Assembly (NCBI GenBank): GCA_026982655.1
Contig: JALSGO010000148.1
Span: forward strand, 1 to 41,117
Reading direction: 5' to 3'
From: Candidatus Bipolaricaulota bacterium
GTDB taxonomy: Bacteria; Bipolaricaulota; Bipolaricaulia; RBG-16-55-9
DNA: 41,117 bases
In this document: positions 15,125 to 22,838 of the stretch, in pieces
Position numbering within the stretch: the first letter of the stretch is position 1
Layout of the letters: each line of letters opens with the position of its first letter
Notes under the pieces: generated by a model
What the model was told of the DNA's origin: nothing
Database searches by the model: none
The model's input: only the letters and a program-made list of their open reading frames with translations
Position numbers and translations under genes: made by a program

Positions 15125-18100
15125 ATGAAGCGGGAACTGCGGCGGAGAGGCGGAGCGGGGAAGTGGGTCGTGCGCAGCTTGGCGCTGACCGGGCTGGGTG
15201 CGCTGTTGCTCGGCTTGACCGGGTGGCCTCAGCCGACGCGACTGTTGTACCTCCCGACGTCGGAGTGGGAGCGCGTCCTCGACGAGAAAGAGGACGTTGC
15301 CTACGCCGTAGCCGTGGATGCCTCGGGCGCGGCAGTGGTCGTCGGAACGAGCGAGATCGTCAAGTACGCTCCGGAGGGGACGACGCTGTGGCGTCGCACG
15401 CTGGCGGCACCCGCACGGGCCGTCGCTCTGGATCCACAGCTGGGAGACGTGCTGGTAGCCGGAGAAAACGGGTTGGAGAGGTACACGAGTGACGGTCGTC
15501 TGCTCTGGCATCGAGGAGGAGCCTATCGCGACGTGGTCTGGCCGGAGGAAGGCCCGATCGTAGCCCTGACGGCCGACGGCGTCTTGAAGCTCCTAGAGCC
15601 TGACGGACGCGTCCTCCGAGAGCTGGATTGGGGAGAAGCCTTCACCCCAGAGGCGGAAGCGCGGGCGCTGGCCCTTGGACCTTTCGGGCTGCGGGGAGTG
15701 GCCGTAGTGGGTGAGGGCTTCCTCGCGCTCTGGGAGATCGATCCCGACGCCGCGAAAGGGCGCGTGCAATGGCGGATCGACTACGTGGGAACGGCACGCG
15801 ATGCGGCCTTCACCTCCGGAGGGTTGCTCCTCGTCGTGGGCGATCAGGGAGTGGAGGCCTACGAGACGTCAACGGGCAAACGACTGTGGCGGGCGCCCTT
15901 CCCCGGGGAGAGCGAACCCCAAGCCGTCGCCACCGTTTCGCCCTCGTTCGAGGAAGCCCTGGAGCGGGGACTGACCGACGACGTGGCGTTCGTGGCCGGG
16001 GCGGTAAGGCGGAAGGGAGAGGAGGATTGGGACTTCCTCACGGCTAAGTACACGGCCACGGGCGAACTGCTTTGGAGCGTGCCGCACGACGGCGGCTACG
16101 GCGACGACGTCGCCTTCGGGGTCGCCGCTCAGCCCGGTCCGCCCAGCCGCATCTACGTGACGGGGTTTACCTCCCGGCCCCAGGAGGAGTCGGCCTCCTC
16201 CTCCAGAGGGGGTCCCCTCGATCGGGACTACCTGACGGTCGTCTACCGCGAGCGGGTCCTCCGCGCGCAGGAGGGAGGTCCCTGTCCGGGGCAGCGGCCC
16301 CAGGCGGGGTTTGAGGCAGAGCCCCCCGCGCCCGCGGTAGGGGAGTTCGTGCGGTTCTCCAACACCTCCACGGACCCCGACGGCTGGGTCGTCGGCTCGA
16401 CCTGGGACTTCGGCGACGGGATCACCTCCCAGGCCCACAGCCCCACCCACGTCTACGCCCGTCCCGGGGTCTACACGGTGACCCTCACCGTGGTGGACAA
16501 CGCGGGTTGCGTCGCCCAGGTCCGGCGCACGGTAGAAGTCAGAGAAGGACTCGGTCGCTTGGAAGGGTTGCGTTGGGAGGCCGAGCCGTTCGCGTCCGAA
16601 ATCACCGCGGACTTCGCCTGGACGGTCACCCGCGAGACCCGTCCCAACGGGTACCCCCTGGGGTACACGCCGCCTCCGGAGCCGACGGACCTCGACACCG
16701 TGCACTTCGCGGACCTCTCGACGTCTCGGGTCACCCAAGTCGAAGTACGCTTCGACGTAAGCGGGCTCGACCCCGACGGCACCGCCGTGCTCTGGGAGTG
16801 GGACTTCGGCGACGGCACGACCGCCACGTTCCCCAGTCCTCAATCTCCCGTGCACGTCTATGAGGCCCCCGGCAGCTACACCGTGCGCGTCACGATCACG
16901 GACGCCGGCGGGAGGACCCGCGTCGTCGAGGAGACGCTCACCTTTGCCTCCGACCCGCTACCCCTCCTCTCCTGGGAGTGGGACCTCGACGGCGACGCTC
17001 TCGTCGACGCTTTCGGGCAAAACCCGAGCTTCGACTACCCCGACGACGGGCTCTACCCCGTGACCCTGCGGGTGGAAGACGCTTTGGGCAACACGGCCTC
17101 CGTCACCCAGTCCCTTCGCGTCGTCAACGTCCCGCCCCAGCCGGACTTCTTATCGGGGTTCTTGGGGTTTCCGGAGCTCATCAAGATCGGGGGCTTCCTC
17201 TGGAGGCGGGAAGCGAATTGCACCCCTGATGCAAGGGTGGCGGGCACGGCACGCTACACGGTGACCATGCCCCCGGACTCCGGCGGGCTATCCCTTGCGG
17301 ATCTGTCTGCGGACAGCGAGCCGTGGGGGGCCGTCACGGGCGTGAGCTGGGCCTTCTCGGCGCCTGCGCCCGTGACGGTGCAGTATCTCCAAGGCAGCGA
17401 TGCCGACCCAGAACCCATCGTGCTGCTGCTCAACGACCTGGGGCGCTTCTACCGCGGCCCGGTCGACGTGACGCTCACGACCACGGACGACGACGGGGAC
17501 AGCTGGTCCACCACCCAAACGCTCTTCGTCGACAACATCCCGCCGTGCGCCGCCTTCGTCGCCGAGGTGACCACTAAGGCGTTGTCCGCCGCTTTGAACT
17601 GCGAGGTGTGCGTCAAGCAGTACGGCCGCGGCGACGAGTACGTGGAGACCAAGGCGGATCTGGGCCTCATCAGCCGCACGATCCGCCGCCCCAAGGGGAG
17701 CGAGAGCTGCCCCAAATTCAACGCGCTCTGCGGCCCTTCGGAGGCCGTCACCTACGGCTTCGAGGTGACGCTCTCCCTAAATGTGCGGGAGAGCCTCACC
17801 GTTACGGAGGCGGCCCCGCCGGGCTGGGGCATCGATTGCGCCACGGCCAAACTGCTCCCCGGCCTCAGCTGCACCCCCACCGAGATCAGCGGGACCCTGC
17901 TCAAAGGTGGGGGTGAGGTCGTCTACACCCTGAAGGCCCTGCCCGGGGTGACGGGCGGCCCGCACACGATCCAAGGGACGTTTAGCAGCGGGAAGCTCAC
18001 CGTCACCCTCGACTCCGACGTGGTCGTCTGCGATCTGGCGCGACTGGGGAAGCTCGAGTTCAGCGTGGACGCCCTAAACGGCGTCGAGTGGCTCACCCCC

Positions 18101-18364
18101 GCCGGGGGCGACTGGAACGGCGACGCGCTCGTGGGCTTCGACTGGTTCTTCACCGACAGCCTAGGGAACGCCTGGACGGCGACGGGCGAGCGACCTACGG
18201 GCGGCTTCTGCTCGGGAGGGCTCTGCACGCTGACCGCCGTGGACGTCGTCTGCGACGATACGGGCTGGCGCTACGACGTGGACGTCGAGCTGACGGTCGC
18301 GGACGAGGGCGGCGCCGTCAACACCCGCAGCGCCTCGCTCTCGTCCTCCGGCCCTTGCAGATGA
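15125..18364 (+). CDS. Large exported protein A: beta-propeller-like repeats, PKD domains, Cys-rich C-terminal domain
   Basis: A 1079-residue surface-type protein. After an arginine-rich start comes one hydrophobic segment (about 20-35), a signal peptide or anchor. Residues about 50-370 hold SBBP-like propeller repeats (EDVAYAVAVDASG, DWDFLTAKYTATGELLW, DRDYLTVVY). PKD domains follow, marked by WDFGDG or WEWDFGDG with VTLTVxD: a full one near 400-470, a second near 510-610, a shortened one near 610-670 (WEWDLDGD), and a degenerate one at about 690-810. The last 280 or so residues are cysteine-rich with a DUF11-like strand (TEAAPPGWGID). ATG at 15125 follows GGAGGG by eight bases. PKD domains usually mediate carbohydrate or protein contacts outside the cell. 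It is paralogous to the protein at 18759. Confidence 0.85.
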   Translation: MKRELRRRGGAGKWVVRSLALTGLGALLLGLTGWPQPTRLLYLPTSEWERVLDEKEDVAYAVAVDASGAAVVVGTSEIVKYAPEGTTLWRRTLAAPARAVALDPQLGDVLVAGENGLERYTSDGRLLWHRGGAYRDVVWPEEGPIVALTADGVLKLLEPDGRVLRELDWGEAFTPEAEARALALGPFGLRGVAVVGEGFLALWEIDPDAAKGRVQWRIDYVGTARDAAFTSGGLLLVVGDQGVEAYETSTGKRLWRAPFPGESEPQAVATVSPSFEEALERGLTDDVAFVAGAVRRKGEEDWDFLTAKYTATGELLWSVPHDGGYGDDVAFGVAAQPGPPSRIYVTGFTSRPQEESASSSRGGPLDRDYLTVVYRERVLRAQEGGPCPGQRPQAGFEAEPPAPAVGEFVRFSNTSTDPDGWVVGSTWDFGDGITSQAHSPTHVYARPGVYTVTLTVVDNAGCVAQVRRTVEVREGLGRLEGLRWEAEPFASEITADFAWTVTRETRPNGYPLGYTPPPEPTDLDTVHFADLSTSRVTQVEVRFDVSGLDPDGTAVLWEWDFGDGTTATFPSPQSPVHVYEAPGSYTVRVTITDAGGRTRVVEETLTFASDPLPLLSWEWDLDGDALVDAFGQNPSFDYPDDGLYPVTLRVEDALGNTASVTQSLRVVNVPPQPDFLSGFLGFPELIKIGGFLWRREANCTPDARVAGTARYTVTMPPDSGGLSLADLSADSEPWGAVTGVSWAFSAPAPVTVQYLQGSDADPEPIVLLLNDLGRFYRGPVDVTLTTTDDDGDSWSTTQTLFVDNIPPCAAFVAEVTTKALSAALNCEVCVKQYGRGDEYVETKADLGLISRTIRRPKGSESCPKFNALCGPSEAVTYGFEVTLSLNVRESLTVTEAAPPGWGIDCATAKLLPGLSCTPTEISGTLLKGGGEVVYTLKALPGVTGGPHTIQGTFSSGKLTVTLDSDVVVCDLARLGKLEFSVDALNGVEWLTPAGGDWNGDALVGFDWFFTDSLGNAWTATGERPTGGFCSGGLCTLTAVDVVCDDTGWRYDVDVELTVADEGGAVNTRSASLSSSGPCR

Positions 18365-18635
18365 GCCCCTGTCGGACCTAAACCATCTCGCTCGACAGGA
18401 GACAGGCGACAAGGCGAAGCGGGGTCGGACGCCCCATCGATCCCCGGCCTCCCCGATCGGGCTCGGTGTCCGACCCCGCCGGCGCTGCCCAGCCGCAGCC
18501 GAAACGAAGCTCCCTGAGCACCACCGCCTCCCCATCTCAAGGTCGAGGGCTACGGATCCGACGTTGAGATCTCGTCGTGCTCCCGAAAGCGTCGGCCCAG
18601 CTCGCCTTCCCGCGTCCTCGGCAACGAGAACGAGC
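18365..18635 (+). other. Intergenic region with a 12-bp inverted repeat
   Basis: No convincing reading frame. Arms 18419-18430 and 18468-18479 are perfect reverse complements (GCGGGGTCGGAC and its complement) enclosing 37 bases that themselves contain CCGATCGG. No T-tract follows, so it may be a non-canonical terminator, a structured RNA element or a repeat relic. Nothing else in this stretch could be assigned. Confidence 0.55.
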
Positions 18636-18663
18636 ATGATGAATATCATATCATCACTATGAT
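18636..18663 (+). promoter_or_regulatory. Overlapping dyads (ATGAT/ATCAT) upstream of a promoter, possible operator
   Basis: ATGAT (18636-18640) and ATCAT (18645-18649) form one dyad. ATCATA (18645-18650) and TATGAT (18658-18663) form a second, overlapping one. The block is AT-rich in GC-rich surroundings and abuts the -35 box at 18665, so it is well placed to bind a dimeric regulator. Confidence 0.45.
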
Positions 18664-18664
18664 C

Positions 18665-18694
18665 TTGACATAAACCAACTGTAAAAGGTAGTAT
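18665..18694 (+). promoter_or_regulatory. Promoter for the second propeller/PKD gene
   Basis: TTGACA (18665-18670), an 18-base spacer and TAGTAT (18689-18694), about 65 bases before the ATG at 18759. Confidence 0.72.
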
Positions 18695-18758
18695 GCAAAA
18701 GATAAGGGTGTAAACTCACAGTCCGGCACCCAACCCGAACCGGAAGGGGGTATCGGCC

Positions 18759-21700
18759 ATGGCGGTGCGCAGCGGAAGGCAGCGCTCGGCGTGCTGTACG
18801 ATCGGGTTCCGAGGAGCTTTGCTCATCCCCCTGGTGGCGATCTTCGCCCTGTTCCCTCCCGCCTCCCCCTTAAACGCTCAGGACGGCGGATCGGCAAACG
18901 CGAGGCTTACCGTGCCCGTCTCCCGCTGGGCGGATGACTTCCACGCCCAGGAGGAGGACGTTGCCTACGACGTAGCGGTCGACTTCCGCAACGAGGCGGT
19001 CGTCGTGGGCACCTCTCCGGTGGTCAAGTACTCCGAAAGCGGTGTGGTTCTGTGGACGGCCGACTACGGGGGCGTGGCCTTCGGCGTAGCCACCGACAGC
19101 TTGGCCAACGTCCTGGTGGCGGGTACCGCGGGCTTGGTGAAGTACGCCTCGGACGGGCGTCGACTCTGGACGGTGCCGGGGGCGTTTCGAGACGTCGCCG
19201 TCGGGGCGGGGATAGGGGACCTCCTCGTCGCGTTGCGGGTCTTGGAGGAAGGCGAGGGAGAGAAGGGGGATCCATCCCCTGTGGAGGTCTACACCCCGTC
19301 CGGAGAGCTGCGGGATCGCCTGGTCTATGAAGGGGAACCGGTCGCTGTGGCCTTCGGGCCGGAGGGACGGCTGGCCGTCGTCGTCGGACCGAGCGAGATC
19401 GTCCTGTACGACGTGGAGAGCGGTCGGAGACTCTGGACCACGCCCCCTCCGGGCGAACCGCGCGACGTGGCGGTGGACTCGGAGGGAGCGATCCTGGTGG
19501 TAGGGGATTTCGGGATTGCAAAATACGGGCCCAACGGGGTGCGGGAGTGGCAGGAATTCTTCCCCGGCGAGGCCTACGCAGTCACTTCCCTGCCCCAGCG
19601 CCTCGCCTCGCCCGGAGGCGAGGCGGGGCCCTCCGGCGACTTCGTGCTCGTGACCGGGGCCCTCTACGGCGGGGGCGACTGGGACTTCCTCACCGCCAAG
19701 TACAACGCGCGAGGGGACCTCATCTGGGAGGTGCGGTACGACGGGGGCTTCGGCGACGACCGCGCCTACGGGATCGCCATCAGCCGCAAGGGCTTCCTCT
19801 ACGTTACGGGGATGACCACCCTGCCGACGGAAGCCTCCCCGCGCACCCGATCGGAGCCCGCTCCCCTCAGCCGGGATTACTACACGGTGCAGTACGTCGA
19901 GAAACCCCTACCGGAGGTCGTAGGGGCTCCTGAGCCGGCCTGCCCTGCGGGGCGGACGTCCCCGCAAGCGGAGTTCACCCCCCAACCGGATCTGGCCGTG
20001 GTAGGGGAGCCCATCCGATTTCGCAACAACTCCTGGGATCCCGATGGGTACTTGGTGGCTTGGATCTGGGACTTCGGCGACGGGACCATCAGCACAGCGT
20101 GGGAGCCCGTCCACACCTATGGACGCCCCGGCATGTATCGGGTGACGCTCACCGTGGTGGACAACGACCGCTGTGTGAGCGAGGTCTTCCGCGAGATCGA
20201 GGTCGGAGGCCGGGCGTTGGAGGTGCGCTTCCGCTGGGAAGAGGTGGTCCGCGGGGAGCTGCGGGCGGACTTCGACTGGACCGTGGTGCGCGAGGTCTAC
20301 GGCTCCTACCCTCCGGGCTTCGCCCCCACCGAGGCGACCGCCCTAGACGAGGTGCGCTTCGTCGATCGCTCCACCGCCGGTGGAGCAGGCGGCGTCGTCC
20401 GATTCCAAGCGGAAGTGGAAGACTTCGATGGGGTGATGGCGGAGTGGATCTGGGACTTCGGCGACGGGACGACCCTCTGCTGCGATGACCCGAGTCCGGA
20501 ACACGAGTACGCCGCTCCCGGGACGTACCTCGTTACCCTCACCGTCACCGATGCAGAGGGGGTGACCGCCACCTACGAGGACACGGTCGTGGTACGCGGC
20601 GGAGCCAATGAAATTGTAGAGTGGGATTGGGACTTCGGTGACGGGACCTTCGCCGCCCTCCCGGACCCCGCCCACCGATACCTCGACGACGGGATCTACC
20701 CGGTGACCCTCACCGTCTACGATGCTCTAGGAAACTCCGATTCGGTGACCAAGCCCGTCCCGGTCGTCAACGTCCCTCCCATCGCTCGTTTCTCCTACGT
20801 CGAGGAGCGGATCCCCGGCGAGATCGTGGTCGATTTCACCTGGAGCGTTGCGCGCGAGGTCTACGGCTCTTACCCTCCGGGCTTCGCCCCCACCGAGCCC
20901 ACCGACCTAGACGACATCCTCTTCGAGGATCGCTCGACGCTGTCCCCGGGTCGGGTGGAGTTCTCCTTCCTCGAGGCGGCGGAGGACGTAGACGGCAGCT
21001 TGGTCGCCTGGGAGTGGGACTTCGGTGATGGGACGATCTCCACCGATCCGAACCCCGTGCACGAGTACGCCGCTCCGGGGACGTATCGGGTCACGTTGCG
21101 GGTCCGGGACGACGATGGGGCCGAGTCCCTCTTTACCCGCGAGGTCACCGTGCCCGAGCTGGCAACGGAGATCGTCGCCTGGCGCTGGGAGTTCGGGGAC
21201 GGCAGCCCTACGGGAGGCTCTACGTTACAAAACCCGATCCATCACTACTTCGATGATGGGACCTACCCGGTCCGGCTCACCGTCTACGACAACTTGGGGA
21301 ACTCGGCCTCCCTGACCCAACCGATCACGATCCTCAACGTCCCCCCGGTCGCCGACTTCGCCGGGACGTTCCTCGGGCTGGAGGGATGGATCCGCACCTG
21401 TGCGGACTTCGGTCTGCCGTGGGAGGACCGGATCGGGGGAGTAGGCACCGCCTGCGGGGACCCGACCCTCCCGCTCGACGCCGGTCCGATCGAGCTCTCG
21501 GACCTCTCCTACGACAGCGAGCCGTGGTTCTCCATCAGCAGCTGGCAATGGACCTTGGGAGGCGTCGTCGTCATGTGCGTGTCGACGCCGAACTGCACCG
21601 CCGAGCCTTTCCCCCAGATCCTCCTCTTCTCCGACGACGCGCTCTCCCTCCTCTACCGCGGTCCGGTGGAGGTGACCCTCACCGTCGAGGACGACGACGG

Positions 21701-22679
21701 AGCTCCGGACACCCGTGTCGAGACCCTTACGGTAGCCAACATCCCGCCGTACGCGGTCTTCGATTGGGACGCGTCCGGTGGGGGGATCGGCGGCGGTCCG
21801 GCCTCCCCTCCGAGCCGGGACCCCCGTCGACCGAAGCCGACCCAGCTGGGGGGCTTCGCCAGCACCGCTTGCGATGTTTGTGCCTCCCTGTACGGGGAGG
21901 GAGACGCCTACCGCGAGGTCTCCACGGGTGGAGTGACCGTCTTCCGGCAGATCTTCACCGAGTGTGACTTCACGGGAAACCGCGCCGTCTGCGGCATCTG
22001 GAACGCTCTGAGCCTCGGGATCTACGTCGTCGTGACGATCTCCGGCCCTTCCGGGGTGGTGGAGATCGCCGAAACGGCTCCGGCCGGCTGGACCTTCAAC
22101 GACTGCTTCGATTACGACGCTTCCTTCAACCCCGTCAACGCCATCACCTGCGGGGGGACGGAATCCCAGCTCCTCGGGACCGTTGACTTGGCTGCGCTGG
22201 GAGGACAGTACACCCTCGAGTACAGCCTCTACCCTCCGGACGGCGTGACCGCAGGGCCCTATCCCGTATCGGGTGCTTTCGTCGTCGATGGGGTCCCGGT
22301 AGACCTCCTAAGCGAGGTCGTCCTCTGCGATCGGGTGGACGTCAGCCTGGACCCCCTTCTCCTATGGGCCTATGACGACATAGACGCGCAAGATCTCTTG
22401 GGGATCGCGGCGATCGACCCCAACGGGGACCCGGTAAGCTACAGCTGGAGCTTCGGACCGCTGGGAACGGCTACCGGTCAAGCCCCCGAGAGCGCGGATT
22501 GCCTCGCCGGGGATTGCGCCTTCTTCGTGGAAGGCCTTGTATGTGCTTACGATGGGATCGACTGGATCTGGAACTACGACCTTACGATTGAGCTGGTGGT
22601 GCAGGACTCGGTCGGGGCTTCGACGACGGCCTCGGCAACCCTGCCCTTCCAAGGCCTCTGCAATATCGGGGGCTTCTAG
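18759..22679 (+). CDS. Large exported protein B: beta-propeller-like repeats, five to six PKD domains, Cys-rich C-terminal domain
   Basis: A 1306-residue paralogue of the protein at 15125. A signal peptide (hydrophobic about 20-40, ending LNAQ-DGG) leads to SBBP-like propeller repeats at about 55-380 (EDVAYDVAVDFRN, DWDFLTAKYNARGDLIW, SRDYYTVQY). PKD units follow with WDFGDG near 430, 565, 625, 750 and 810 (the last WEFGDG), then a degenerate one near 860-1000. They alternate between full-length and shortened forms. A 188-residue module starting at REVYGSYPPGFAP is present twice. The last 280 or so residues form the same cysteine-rich domain as in protein A (ACDVCASLYGEGD, ETAPAGWTF, VVLCDR). 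GGAAGGGGG precedes the ATG. Likely a cell-surface or envelope protein; ligand unknown. Oxidised disulfides outside the cytoplasm are expected from the paired cysteines. Confidence 0.87.
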   Translation: MAVRSGRQRSACCTIGFRGALLIPLVAIFALFPPASPLNAQDGGSANARLTVPVSRWADDFHAQEEDVAYDVAVDFRNEAVVVGTSPVVKYSESGVVLWTADYGGVAFGVATDSLANVLVAGTAGLVKYASDGRRLWTVPGAFRDVAVGAGIGDLLVALRVLEEGEGEKGDPSPVEVYTPSGELRDRLVYEGEPVAVAFGPEGRLAVVVGPSEIVLYDVESGRRLWTTPPPGEPRDVAVDSEGAILVVGDFGIAKYGPNGVREWQEFFPGEAYAVTSLPQRLASPGGEAGPSGDFVLVTGALYGGGDWDFLTAKYNARGDLIWEVRYDGGFGDDRAYGIAISRKGFLYVTGMTTLPTEASPRTRSEPAPLSRDYYTVQYVEKPLPEVVGAPEPACPAGRTSPQAEFTPQPDLAVVGEPIRFRNNSWDPDGYLVAWIWDFGDGTISTAWEPVHTYGRPGMYRVTLTVVDNDRCVSEVFREIEVGGRALEVRFRWEEVVRGELRADFDWTVVREVYGSYPPGFAPTEATALDEVRFVDRSTAGGAGGVVRFQAEVEDFDGVMAEWIWDFGDGTTLCCDDPSPEHEYAAPGTYLVTLTVTDAEGVTATYEDTVVVRGGANEIVEWDWDFGDGTFAALPDPAHRYLDDGIYPVTLTVYDALGNSDSVTKPVPVVNVPPIARFSYVEERIPGEIVVDFTWSVAREVYGSYPPGFAPTEPTDLDDILFEDRSTLSPGRVEFSFLEAAEDVDGSLVAWEWDFGDGTISTDPNPVHEYAAPGTYRVTLRVRDDDGAESLFTREVTVPELATEIVAWRWEFGDGSPTGGSTLQNPIHHYFDDGTYPVRLTVYDNLGNSASLTQPITILNVPPVADFAGTFLGLEGWIRTCADFGLPWEDRIGGVGTACGDPTLPLDAGPIELSDLSYDSEPWFSISSWQWTLGGVVVMCVSTPNCTAEPFPQILLFSDDALSLLYRGPVEVTLTVEDDDGAPDTRVETLTVANIPPYAVFDWDASGGGIGGGPASPPSRDPRRPKPTQLGGFASTACDVCASLYGEGDAYREVSTGGVTVFRQIFTECDFTGNRAVCGIWNALSLGIYVVVTISGPSGVVEIAETAPAGWTFNDCFDYDASFNPVNAITCGGTESQLLGTVDLAALGGQYTLEYSLYPPDGVTAGPYPVSGAFVVDGVPVDLLSEVVLCDRVDVSLDPLLLWAYDDIDAQDLLGIAAIDPNGDPVSYSWSFGPLGTATGQAPESADCLAGDCAFFVEGLVCAYDGIDWIWNYDLTIELVVQDSVGASTTASATLPFQGLCNIGGF
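20288..20897 (+). repeat. Internal duplication in protein B (46-bp near-identical cores 564 bp apart)
   Basis: 20288-20333 and 20852-20897 match at 45 of 46 bases. They encode the same REVYGSYPPGFAPTE stretch, each heading a module of one full plus one shortened PKD unit. A diverged single copy of the same module lies in protein A (TRETRPNGYPLGYTPPPEPT, near 16630). Confidence 0.85.
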
Positions 22680-22744
22680 TCGATCGATGAAGACCGGAGA
22701 CAAGGAGGGAACGAAGCGGGCCGTAGAGACGGCTCCTTCAGGAC

Positions 22745-22775
22745 TTGACAACGTCGCAGGTCCTTGGGGTACAAC
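22745..22775 (+). promoter_or_regulatory. Possible promoter for the second barrel-like gene
   Basis: TTGACA (22745-22750) and TACAAC (22770-22775) with a 19-base spacer, longer than ideal. Read-through from the PKD gene, 159 bases upstream of the ATG, is the alternative. Confidence 0.4.
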
Positions 22776-22838
22776 CTAAGCAACACGAGGGGGATCCTCT
22801 CGGGACTACGCTTAAAAAAGGTGCAAGGAGGCAGGACC

